Shown here piece by piece: positions 22,050-34,577 of a stretch of DNA of 64,000 nt. The translations under genes were made by a program, and so were the position numbers. Each line of letters begins with the position of its first letter. The stretch's first letter is position 1. The notes beneath the pieces were generated by a model, which was given only the letters and a program-made list of their open reading frames with translations, did not search any database and was not told the origin of the DNA. The stretch is from Hyaloperonospora brassicae (taxonomy: Eukaryota; Oomycota; Peronosporomycetes; Peronosporales; Peronosporaceae), in NCBI GenBank assembly GCA_947650285.1, contig CANTFL010001407.1:496001-560000 (forward strand), read 5' to 3'.

Positions 22050-25000
22050 GAAAGAAGAGATTCCACTAACTGCATGAACAATTTGATTAGGATTTTTGGC
22101 GACGCGCTGAGTCTGTTTTAAATATCATTATCCTCGACATGTCTGGAATCGCATCTTGCATGATGTATTTCAGAGACTTTTGCTATCACTTCCAGCCCAA
22201 ACGATGACCAATTTAGGGTAAAGATAGTGGACTGGCCACATTTTTTCTTCTTTGGTATTACATTACTGTCCTGGATATGGGATCATAATACTTTAATAAA
22301 TTATAAGTAAACACCGCATCGCGTATAACCAGGTGCGCAGCACAGACCTAAATTGGTACATATGCTAATATATAGCTTTTCAGGAGTTCTTCGCTTTAAT
22401 GAATTGGTACTTACCTCGAATGTCGATAGTCTTTGTACAAAGACGCAATAATCTTTAACAAGTGGTGTTTCGGCGTAGAAGTACCCGCCTTTAATATGAA
22501 GAGTTTGGGAAGCTGACATAGGAGAAGCGATGCAAGAGGGTTCATCTTTGAGTTTGCACGTTGAAGCACCCAATTGATAATCCTGGGTTGCAGCTTTTAA
22601 TGGGATAAATAACCGTTAGAAGCACTAAATGAATTCGTCGACACGAAGTTCTAAGCGGTTTCTGTGCCCCTAGAATACGGCGTTAAGCTAATTCAGAAGC
22701 AAACACATCCGATTTTAATTTCACCACACATGGTTTTACTTACGTGAATCTTTTTCTGTGACATATAATTATAACATGCGCGGGTCCATGCCACTCGGCA
22801 TCTTCAAATTCTATCGGCAAGCAGCGACCGCGATCCTTGTGTGATTTTGAGTAGAAACTATTACTATGGTTTTAAATGTATTGTTTACGAGCCCAGTTGG
22901 CCGTGTCAAATGTGCTGTGCTCGACTCACTCGGCACTACCTGATTTTAACATCACGAAATATTGGTAGTGAGCTCGCACATTATGATCAAAAACTGAACA
23001 ACCTGCCTTTTGAAATTTTGGCGCTACCATTGATACAAGTGTTTTAAATTGTTCATTGTGAGTAGTCAATACCTTGGTTTGATTAACACTTGATATTTAA
23101 AACGTAGGTATATAGCTAATGCTAGGAAAGATAAAAGACCACTTCGAATAGTGGTATTTATATGTATCATAGCGTTCTGCTACACCCCCAGAAAAATCTT
23201 ACCAACAATTTTAATCGTTCAAGCTGCTATCATCAGGTAGGAATTATTTTCTTTGCAAATGTTTGATTTTCGTCCATTTTTGAACGATAACTCACGCATT
23301 ACCATTTGCAATGAGTACCTAATGATTATATATATTGTTACATGCCATGAAATCGCGCCCGACTTTGTATAGTCCAAAGATAAAGTTTAAAAAGGAATGT
23401 TATGAAAGAAGTACGTTTATGAATAGAGGAAGTCTATAAATTCAGTCAAGTGTTTGTCAAATCTTCCACGATTTATTTTTATTTTCTTCCATATTCAAAA
23501 TCGATAGTTCACGCCTTAATTAGTGCAAAACCAGAAGGGAAAGGCCCGTCTATAATCCAGTCTTTGCTTTCATTGTGAGAAAAAAGGTTGTTTTCCTCCA
23601 TTCCTTACAAAACTATATTCTTTACAGCTTATTGAAGATACAGAGGAAGAGCAAAAAAGGCGGTCGTGACATCTATGACGTGCAACTAGTTTTTTTAAGG
23701 TAAGTACGATCATGGCTTACTGGCTGCTTTTGCCTTTATAAGTCAGTGCAACGTGCCATAAAAACCAATTGTTCCGACAATTAACAGAGTGGGGCCGCCA
23801 GTGCCAATAGAGGCGCGTCGTTCTCGATATACCTGTCAAATTCGTTTTATATTTGTAGTGAACAAGAGTACATAGCTTCGATCAGAATTGACGAACTTTC
23901 TTATTCATTAGCCGAGGTTTATCAAGTTCAGTATATTTTTCACGCGGTGATCATGTAAGGTCTTCACAGTCACCGGCTATATCTCGTCGTTTAGATAAGT
24001 TGTACCAACGATAATTTGCAGGAGTAAATTTAATTGTTTTATCTCTATTTTGACGTTACGGAATATTCTTTATAGACCGTACGCTTGTTACACCAGTCAT
24101 CGTCCTGACATACCTTGGCTCGCATAGTGGTCTTAATAAAAGTACGGACTGCAGCTGGTAGATGGACCGCTTCGTAATTTAGTCATATAAAAATGAGATT
24201 GATTTTAAGTATGTTAATTTCCCAATCGTTCACTTGCACGATATGTCCACTATTTATCTTGGTTTGACTGTGTCAGTCGCGTCTGGTATATACGTTTCAT
24301 TAAATGCCTGGTAAAAGACGAAACATAACCAAGTCATCGGTTACTCGCATATTAAGCAGGCAATACCTGAAGCGTACTTCAGTCCTTCCTAAAATGGCAA
24401 ACATTGATCCGAGCACGTTCCTTTAACCCATTATACGTGTCACATTTCAACCATATAACAAAAATTTATAACACTGAATGAGTCAATATTGTTCATTCTT
24501 TGTCAATAGCCAAATATGTAGCTAAATAACGTCGCATCCATCTCAAAGTTGATTTTGCGACTCACGCATCTTCATCCGGTTCATACTTATTAAAAAGGGT
24601 CATTAAGTGATAGTACTCTTAATGACATGTACTAAGTGTGTTGGACCCGGTACAATTTGCTAGGAATGGAGGAAGAAGCGCATGATAAAAAGCATAAAAT
24701 CAAATTTATTAAATTCTCATATATGATATTTTATAGTAATCGGAGAGAATTTTATAAGCTTTGCGGTACGCACGTCGAAATGGAGAGAATCATTACGTAA
24801 CGATAATTGGTTGCTTATGTATATCGGTCGGATATAGCTCAGTCGGACTTAATTCATTTCAAAATGCGGTTTGCCGACCGTCATCATATTAACACTTTTA
24901 AATGTGGCAAACTGCTTTTAACAACATGCGCGCGTCTAGAACCATTTATGGCCAAGATGGCCAAAATATTTATTGGTCATATTAATTACGTAAAGCGCTA

Positions 25001-28000
25001 TTTAGCAAACCATCAGGGGTAGTTTTACGACTTTCATTCCTTGTTCACAACTATTGGTTTACAGAATTGAATCAATACTCTAACAGCTCAATATGGCTTC
25101 AATGTGTACTGGGCAAGAAGGCGAAAAGTCCTTCTACTGGTCCTATAATAACTTATGTGACTAGTTGATGTATGATTAGTGACAGGAAATGAGCGCTATA
25201 TAGATCTGGAGAGAGGTAGCTTGTTGGTAATGCATAGTCCGATTTTGTCCACATCTCAAATTAAACATGGCCATGCAGTGTACGTTCATAGATTCGACGA
25301 ACGCGGCGGCTCGTACGGATGTTTTTGATGATAGGGCATGTAAAAATACATGGAAGCTGCCATGACTATCTTAGAATTTGTACGTGGCGACGGTACGCGT
25401 GGACCTTAACGCTTCGACTGTGTCGGTTGCAAGTACAAGTCGAGTAAGAATAATATAGTTCCTTCATAAACTTATAATCTTTTCTGGCGAATAGGACAAT
25501 TTATTGACTTAAGACCGTTGCAAAAATATCTAGCGTAGACTAGCATGAGAATCGAGGACGTAAGAGTCTCTTCATCTTGGCGGATATGACCATGTGAAGG
25601 GACACATGTCGAAGAGATAGATAATTTAGATAACCTCTATTTTAATTCAATCTGATGTTTTATACAAATAATGACGAGAGATAACGGTGCGGTGAATCCG
25701 ACCAATTCCAATGCCCATAAAAAATTAATTTGGCAGTCGTTTTGGCGTTAATTAAGTCAGTCAAGCCATCACTTAACAAGTGTGATCACAATTAAGGGAT
25801 CATACCGCAAAATTGTACATCTTACCCTCTAGAACGCATCAATAGGTATGCTCTAAGGGAGCGGAAAGTTGAAAAAAATCGAAGACCAACTAGATCTATT
25901 TATCAGTCGATTTCTACTTATCTCACTTTACTAAATGAAGTCCATATGGCAAAATGCAATGACTATAAAGTTTGTTACGCCATCTCTAAATATCAGGGGT
26001 AAAAATGGGAGCCGCTATACGACGTTTTATCGTGAGTAAATCTTGTATTATATTCGGTAACAACCTCTATCATGCCTTCTAATGGGCTTTGTAGTATAGA
26101 TTAGATGCAGGACGCATAAGTTCGAAAAAACCCTTTGAATATACGATTTGCAAATCCATTGTGGTAACAACAAAGTTTGCACATCGATTGAACTACACAA
26201 AACCAGAATGGTTCCAAAATGATCGGTTTATTAACTTTAAAGTTAAAACGAAATTTATAGGTAACCATACAATACAATGTGATCGGCATTTCACAACAAG
26301 TCGAGGTACCACACGTTTCACGTATTAAATTTAGACAACGCGCATCACCGATCAATGTCCGTCGAAAAGTGGAATACATATGAATTTAAACCTAAATAAA
26401 CAAGCCCAAGATGAATGTCACTTGCACTAACCGTGATATTATGTGGATTACAAATTTGCGAAAGTGGACTAACTTTGAGTGGTCCTATTGATTCGGACCC
26501 AACGTATCATGACGATTAATTTATTTAGGGGCATGGAAGAGCACAGTACAGATTCCGGAGATTATTTACGTACTGTTTTATTGATTAAGTTCAATGGAAT
26601 GCAAGACTTATCTGGAAAATATACGTCCAAGATGATGGTACTATTTTTTTCTGATGGACCGGAGATCTCGATCTGGATCATTACGACATACATAAGCCGC
26701 TAGATATTCCATAGTAATGTAACACCCTATACGTAAATCTAAACAAATGTTAGAATAAAAATTTACCGTAACATGATATTGAAATGGGTATATTCGTTGA
26801 TGCATAGACCGAGCTTCTTTTAAGCCGTAATAAGCGTATGATGATGACGGTATCATAGAATTTCTACAATGACTTTACATAGATAGGGAATGATTTTGAT
26901 GGTAAATTAAAAAGATGTGCTTATTAAGCCAGCTCAATCTGCTTTAATGAACGCTGGTAGAACGGTAAGAAAATAATGACTTGTTATAGCATAATATTAT
27001 AAGTGTATCATCAATATTCGATCACATACGTTACTATCGATACTATTTAGCTCGTCATCGTAATATAGCACAAGACACCAGTTATTGTCACAATGCCCGA
27101 TGACTTGAACAATGCGGACCCAATTCGTTTAGTATCTATATTTTTAACATCACTCTTAAATTTGTGGAAGAAAGGTAGAGGGTAGTAATAAGTTCAAAAA
27201 ACTTTTTTGGAGTGATTCTAGTACGCTTGAGTACGACAAGCGTCTTCTCTCGCTTCATCATATTTACTAATCTTTTTAGCGTATGTGCGTACAAGAATAT
27301 GTACAAGCAAATTCAATATATGAGAGCGTTTAACCATAACTACATTAGTTTTTAACTGTAAGAGGGCGTAGATGAAAATGATATAAATCCACATTACGCA
27401 GGGATAATATTGCCGACTCGGCGGTTTAAGAGTCTTGTCATTCGGCGCGAGCGTGTCGAAAATTTGTACACGATCCGTTCGGGTCAACCGAAATATAATG
27501 TTATGACGACCAATAACAAGGGTAATTTTTAAATTATCGATTTTGTAACACATCTAGGGGACAGAATATTGTTCCGAGCAGAAAAAAGACCAGGTAATGT
27601 GGTACCGGGTATATACGAAAGTCAATCGAACAATACTGAATGAAATCAAAACAGTAAATACAAAGTGTAAAGAGATTCGTACAGGAATAGACCTCGTTTA
27701 GACCTACCCAAGCGAGATTGACATATTTTTAAGTCACAGTGCAGCGCTTAAGCCATCTCATATAACCACTATACCTTTGAATATATCAAAAGACCAATAT
27801 GAGCAAGGATTGATTTTTACCCTTACGTCTTCAATTCTGAGCAACATTAAGGTCCACGTCGAGAATAGCAGGTGTTGAGGCCAATCCACCATAATAAATT
27901 CCCTTATCTAGGATGGAAAGGTGGACTTGTCAACGATTGATTAGGCACTGTAGGGGTTGATTATAACATGAACTTTTATGTTGGATTACCCCTCCCTTAT

Positions 28001-28475
28001 CGCTCCAGAATGATAGTGAGTTTAAATCCTACTTTTAACATAGGCGTTCTTATGGTCTGTGAGAATGAATAATCTGCACCTATTTTATCAAAAATAATAA
28101 GAATACCTCTTTAACCCTCGAATGAAAACTGTCGTCAAATAATTAATAAAATTGTAAAAATGCCCCAGATAATCACGAAAATAGAAAAAGGCCCCACGTC
28201 CTAGTATACATAGGTAAATAAAGACTAAAAATGATCTAATTACGTTGTCTTTCTATTTACGGAAAACATCCCGCGACGATCACGACTAAGGCATCATCTC
28301 ACGTTTCTTACCTGTTATACGCCTGCAGACAAAGACGTCTGCAGACATAAAAGTCATCAATTACAGCTGAGCTGAAGAAATAGGTTCATAACCGTCTATT
28401 GATATAAAAAGGTTTATAATATATTATCTGATAATCACGAAGTAACATTCTATCCCACAACTAAAACAACAATAA
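22050..28475. other. AT-rich spacer, middle part
   Basis: No convincing gene. The longest open frames are on minus at 26,101-26,379 (92 codons) and 27,218-27,553 (111 codons). Neither has a recognised domain or secretion signal. Small inverted repeats occur at 27,952-27,993 and 28,323-28,344. Confidence 0.55.
28323..28344. repeat. Small perfect hairpin
   Basis: CTGCAGAC and GTCTGCAG form an 8 bp perfect stem around a 6-base loop (AAAGAC). It stands alone in AT-rich DNA with no T-run after it, so a terminator role is not supported. Confidence 0.6.
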
Positions 28476-28770
28476 CAGAAATAGCAGTAGCAGCATCAAC
28501 AGAGAAATAACAGCAACCGAAGCACCTATAATTCACCAGCTGCAGAAACAGATGTAGCAGCATCTACAGAGTAATAACAGCAACCGTAGCACCCAAGAAA
28601 AAAGAAGCTGCAAAAATAGCAGTATTAGCATCAATTGAGCCATGACAACAGCAACCGTAGCACCTGTAACAACAGCAACATTAGAAACAGCAGCAGCAAC
28701 ATCGACCATAGCAACTAAAACAATAATGAAAAAATCAATAATATTAATATCAACAGTATTAGCACCGACT
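28476..28770 (+). repeat. Degenerate tandem repeat, ~67-71 bp units, four copies
   Basis: Units start near 28,476, 28,543, 28,611 and 28,682. Each contains AAATAGCAG or AAACAGCAG, then AGCATC-A, then (in the first three) a conserved AACAGCAACCGTAGCACC or close variant. Within each unit there is a finer CAR/AACAGC trinucleotide flavour. Some frames read Ala/Thr/Val-rich with stops, so it may be an eroded coding repeat or a decayed microsatellite. It is strongly strand-asymmetric (A and C rich on plus) and lies about 0.4 kb from the inner end of the right arm. Confidence 0.75.
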
Positions 28771-29186
28771 ATCCTCGATTACGGCCTCGATCAATGATAC
28801 GAAGCACGTTTACGTACCCATATGTCACGGCTGCGCCTGCATAAATTAACTGAAAGTGCAGCAAGCCAGCGGCATAACCCTCTCCGCGGCGTCCCGAACA
28901 AGGAGATTATAGATTACTAACCTCTTTGAGAAAAAATATAAAAATTTGAGTTCATGTCTACGTTGAGTATACTAAGGCGTAAGGCACTTTTTGATATTGT
29001 GACTCAACTAGAAATGTTTTATAATCTGGGGCATTACTAATTTTAATGAATTAAGGGGCTTTTAGTTCACCTTTTTTTAACTTCTATGTATGTTTTCCCT
29101 TACATTTTTCTAGTCGTACCACATGTACAACTTATCTTTGTTATTCGTTTATGAAAAGAGCTCAAATTTTTCACGGACGAGAGAAG
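28771..29186. other. AT-rich spacer end, to the inner junction of the right arm
   Basis: I see no gene or repeat. Similarity with the left arm starts at about 29,187. Confidence 0.5.
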
Positions 29187-29581
29187 ACACCGCCACGGAA
29201 CGAGGTGATTAGTCTCGCGTACTCTCGCGTGCGATTAATATAAGATACTTTTTAGTATAATGTGCGGACTACCGCGCGAATATATAAACGTACGGAGGTG
29301 GCAGGGAGACCTAGCCCGCCAATGGGTCCTGTAAGCTATAAGCTGAGAAACTTAGTCTTGTAAAAGTTGAGGATGCACGATCACGAACGCGAAAACTACA
29401 ACCGTGTACTCATGACTAACGCGGTGCAAAATCATTGCAACTATTGCGCAAAGAAACGTGCAATCGATAGCGTAGCATCTGATCTTGCGCAGTTGTATAA
29501 CGGACGAACGCTTCGTTCTCGTCGTTCTAAGACGTAAGCAGATCGCCACGAGATCTCCCGATCATGTGGTACGATTCCTTC

Positions 29582-32292
29582 TCTACACGAAGAGGCTTGG
29601 CGTCAGGAGCGTGACACAAGAATCTGATAAAGATTTTTGAAGGTAGTGAGTATCTTCGCCATCAAGAGAGGGATAGTGCCAACCGTACAGACGTAGACCA
29701 CTCACTAAGAACGTAGGATATGTTTGCATTATATGATGTAGTCGATCGTGCATGCGTTTACTAGGAGACTCACCTCACGAAATGGACGATATGTATAAGC
29801 GGTAGTTTACTCCCAGTCACGTTACTTTCTTCTTGGCTAGGTATAATTACGGTAAGCATTAGGAAGAGATGTACTTCTTCGCATAAGAGAGAGTTTGATC
29901 TTCCCTACTTTCCACGATTTGTTTGCGCTTATGCCCTGCTTCCGCGGCATTGTTTTGAACGATCCTTCCATCCTTATCGTACCTCCATATAATTTTATTT
30001 CTCATTCGTCTTACTTTTATTAGTACGTATTATGCGCACTAGTGGGAGGTCTGTCACTAGTCAGTGAGGGTTTCATCGTCCTCGCTGGTACAGGCATTGG
30101 CGATTCTGAATACACCATTATCGTTATCTTTATCTGAGTCAGCAACATCTTTGTCGATCTTGGTGGGTTCATCGTCAAAAATGTTGATCAAATATCCATC
30201 ACTGTATCAAGCGTTCATGTGACGTCGCTGTTGGACAAGCAAGACCCAGATTCGTTTTGCATCGAGCGTTTCCCTCCCTATATACCACAGTTGAATAAGG
30301 ATAATGAGGATATGCGTAGATGGCGTACCATTCACATATAAAGATGTATGTGTGGTTTACACATGCACCGAGTCGCTAATTGAAGATTCAGCTCCGGCAA
30401 GAGCTCACCAATATCGAAAAAAATTTGAACGCATCCGCCAACCAATTATCATTCGAATTCGCTATTGTTACGTGCCGTCTGACCATCCGTTTTCGGACGG
30501 GCAGCGTCTGAAATCATAAAACGTGTTCGTAGGTCATGTAGCACGAAATTCCAAAACTATTTGCCCCGATCTAGAGTTGTCTCGATAGGGATCGACTTCA
30601 CCGGAAAATACTTGGTATCGAAGACATGTGTCAACGATGATACGAGCACAGCCCTCATCTGTAGTAGACTCCGGGACAGCAATAAGATGAACGAATTGTC
30701 TGAAACGATAAAAAGCACAACAATGGAGTATGATTGCCTTCATTTGTGGATTTCGCGAAGACAAAATACATTGAAACGGACCCCCAGTACTCTTCCGGAA
30801 CAGTTTAATGCTGTAACGGTGCCAGGGATGGATAAATAAAATCCGCTCATTGCCAAACCTCGAAAGCACGGATTTACCTTATATTGTTCACGAGTTCGAG
30901 CAAAATCGACGATGGGCCGCTACTTATTATATTTGCAGCAATATCTTTGACCTCACTATTGAACTTTGCAGCCGAATCGGAATCAATTCTGTTTACAAGA
31001 TATCAGCAACGACGTTCAGGTGTCTTCGTTTTATTTTACGAAGCATTTATGATTCACGGAAAACGACAACTACCTCGTCATTTTTCGAGAGATTTTTGGG
31101 CTGTTAAAAACCGTGCGTAGCGAAGCATATTCCGTATATACAATGAACGTTATATCTCCGAGGCGATAGACGCAATACTTATTCAGTGTATACTTCATGG
31201 CGTCCTGTACCTTTTTACGCACTGAATAGTTAAGCCAATCTCGTTGAGCTAATCCAACTGATAACATACGAAGCGCTCCGCGCCGTCTACATCATACTTC
31301 ATCAACGCGCAGCCGGTTGTAAAATATCTGACGTCACCGACCACATGCTATGGCCTGTCTTGGTCTACTATCACCAGCACTGTCGATTGTATCAAGCTCT
31401 TTTTGATACTTGTTTAGGAGGGCTGACACTCGTACTCCAAGAAAACGTCTCTTTTCAAACGAGAAAGAATAACGGTCGTATCGGCGTATTTGCGTAGTTG
31501 GGTGAATATTTCTCAAACTACGATGCTCATACAAAGGAGTTCTGATTCCCTTTACATCGACTGATACAGGACATCCAGTGATTACCTTATCATTTCTGGA
31601 TCAGAGCTAAGCCTTTTCTGCCATTAATAAACCGATGAAGCGGTACTTCGTTAGTCGCAAAAAAACACTATTTGATGCAGGCGTACAACTTATTCTTGTG
31701 CGTAAGGGCTAGGACATTCTGGACGTGGAGTCGGTAACCTTTACTTCCAAGTTTTCATCGAAAGATATGTACAAGCTTATCTATGAAGTAGTTCGGGTCG
31801 ATAACTCTCGCCGATCGCAACCGATTTGCTACATATCTGTTGAACGTGTCAGGAACATTGCTCAGCCGTTGTGGCATCTATCAATAACCACTCCCAGAGC
31901 ACACCACTGAGAGTACCTCACTACCTTGTACGGAATGTACTGTTCACGCACATACGTCTGGTGGAAGCCTTCCATCATATCCAAGGACGAAAAGATGGTA
32001 TACTTTGTTATATCGCCTATGATAACGCCTTCCTAGGCATCGACATCTAAGTCGTTACCACTGCAGAATTAAATTTACTTGACAAGTGCACTTTCCGCCA
32101 TCTTCCTGTTGCCGGTCTTACATAATGCTTCGGAGATCTATGCGAGGATTTTGGCTCTCTCAGACAACCAGCTGCTAAGCAGTAGGTAAATATTTTTCCG
32201 ATCTCAATGACTTGCTTACGAAGCAGTAAACACTACTCCATGGCACAGTACTTCGAATCGGAACTCCGCCCAGTCTCGTGGCTAGGGTGTTT
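29582..32292 (-). mobile_element. Second, more decayed Ty3/gypsy pol relic (right arm)
   Basis: Mirror of 15,780-18,490, pointing toward the spacer from the other side. The 111-residue translation covering the integrase start (30,534-30,869) is identical to the left copy. Across the whole relic only a handful of changes are seen, for example Lys to Asn at about 31,410 and one Asn/Lys change near 31,060. Confidence 0.82.
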
Positions 32293-33726
32293 AATCTTAA
32301 CAAGGGCACACATTACATACTCATGAGATTATTTGTTGAAATTAATTTAACTGTAGTGTAAATATTACGACTTATTATAACGTTCCTTTCGTACATTTTT
32401 AATTTAAAGTGTTCTGCTTGAAAGAATTGTAGGATAGAGGCATGTATCGATCAATATGGTTGTTTTCATTAAAAACAATTTCAATGAGCATATGATAATC
32501 GTACTTTTTTAAATGACATTACCGTCGTGGCGAAGATAGTCATATTGATATAAAATTCGGATTGTGGTGTCCGATTTCATCTGCGTCTTATATTTGATTG
32601 TTGAATGTAGGCATTATACGATGGGTTCAAGCAGTCATTCTGAGAATAGCGATAGAACCTCTATCGTTATCGTATATGTTACATCATGTTGCCGCTTACC
32701 GATATTTGTAGTGGGTGCTCGTGTTAATCGATAGATATTAAAATTGTGGACCAATGAATATTGCCGTGCGATACAGTATCGAGATCTTCCATGGGCATAC
32801 TCATTAATGAAGAATAGTGACAGCAAGTGATCAAGATGCACATATGCATGAGAGCGATTTGATGATTTGACGTAAGCTTTACCTGATAAATAACGATCAC
32901 AAAAGTCTATGAAAGACTAGATACCGAGAGTTCCCGGCCTGGCCTCGATCACGACAAGAGGTGATCGCGGTAGTATTCTAGTTTGAGTCAATTACATTTT
33001 TGCGGACCATATCACGATTGCGACTCGACTTGACCACGATTTCTACCACGGATAATCACTGTTTCGGTCACAACCCGGCTGATAACATCGCAACCGTATC
33101 CGGCTGAGCACAATCGCAATCGCTACCTTGCTATAACTATCACTATCGGGTTAAGATCAAAATACTTTTGTATCTGTGTTGCCAAAAATATGAGGGAAAT
33201 AATTACTGCATAGGGACATGAGACGATCAATTCGAGCGTACACGTAAGCATGGTTGTATTTATGCATTTGGTTTCTTGACAATAAACGATATCCAATTTA
33301 TTTCTTAAGACACGTGTCGACTTCTCTCAGGGAAAGAAATCTTTGAATTCACGACTCTTTACAAGAATCGTCTATTACTTCTTACATTTTCACCCTAAAT
33401 GGTTTGTCCAGGAGCGTCAAGAACACATAGGACCATTCCCCGGCCCAACTGCGACCGGACGCAGGATTCTTGTTAATTTGGATACAAGATTTCAAGACGT
33501 TTAAGGGGTCAGAAGGAAAGTGGATTAACTGCCCATTTTTATTTTTGGACAAGGCGGTTGATTGTAGATCGTGGTAGCTCTTTTCTATCACCCCCATGAA
33601 ATAGCGCAATCGAGTGAACATTTTGGATCGATTGAGCATCTCCTCGTTAACTCCCTAGCACGATTACTTTTGGCATCACCTCGAGTCCATCGAGAAGACT
33701 GCACTCTGCCATGCCTATGGTGCACT
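32293..33726. other. Right-arm segment between second RT relic and gag-like fragment
   Basis: Mirror of 14,346-15,779. It has the same unassigned 85-codon frame (33,382-33,639, minus) and the same eroded short words. No gene is supported. Confidence 0.35.
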
Positions 33727-34112
33727 TGGTAGATAGGCTATGCGTATAAAAATGTGGTGGAGTGGTGGTAACAAATTTCTTGTGGTCCCAACTCTCCACT
33801 GGCGCCCGGAAGACCGACTAACGGAAGGGGTACCCCGATTCCGTGCTCCGTGTCTTCTTGCTCACATTTTGTACCGGTCGGTGGGGCGGGTTGCGCTTTT
33901 TTTGGTGGACTTGAGTTGGAGCTGAACTTGACCGTTTTGGGGATAGAGGTTGATCGGGTAAAAAATATTCGCCCAATCAAACGTGGGGCGGATCGAGTAA
34001 TAATTCATTGTCGATCGCAAGTATACTTTAACGATCTCCTAGAGTCGCCTGTATCCAAAGGCGATTCGTAACCCGCGAGTCTTCTGACCACTTGAGCCGT
34101 CTCGCGATCTTA
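33727..34112 (-). pseudogene. gag-like fragment (right arm)
   Basis: Mirror of 13,960-14,345 with a few substitutions (for example one Tyr to Phe change near the end of the frame). It has the same stops. Confidence 0.45.
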
Positions 34113-34411
34113 AATCTGAACCGTTAGGCTCCCTGCGTCCGACCGCAGCTGGGGGGAGAGAACTGATGTTCCGCCTAGCCAACAATACAAAGACAAAGTC
34201 TGTATCGACACAGGCCGCTTTCTATTCAACGGGAGGCCAAATTTCCTGCCCGGGAAAAGTCGGCGAGTGTCTTTCGTCGCAAATTCAATTCTGTTGATGT
34301 CAACCAGCCAAATCTAAAACCTATGACTATTCCTATCTGTTCGCTGGATCACTGTTGCGTATCTCTTGTCTATGCAATTCACCTCGTGCATCATGTGGTA
34401 CACAGCGAATA

Positions 34412-34577
34412 CTCCGTAGCGGATTGCTACGTAGTGAATCTCTAGGTGGTGGATCACTCTATAATGGACCGCCCAATAGTGGATCGCTAGGTGGTGGATA
34501 ACTCCATAGTGGACCGATCCATAGTAGATCGCTCGGATAGTGGATCGCTCGGGGTGGATCGTTTGGGTAGTGGACCG
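34412..34577 (-). repeat. 15 bp minisatellite (right arm)
   Basis: Mirror copy. The 133-residue translation of the surrounding open frame is identical to the left arm, so the tandem array has not changed in copy number or phase since the arms split. That is notable for a minisatellite. Confidence 0.85.

Noticed and set aside
27218..27553. 111-codon minus-strand frame in the spacer
   Set aside because: No recognised domain, no secretion signal, and AT-rich composition like its surroundings.
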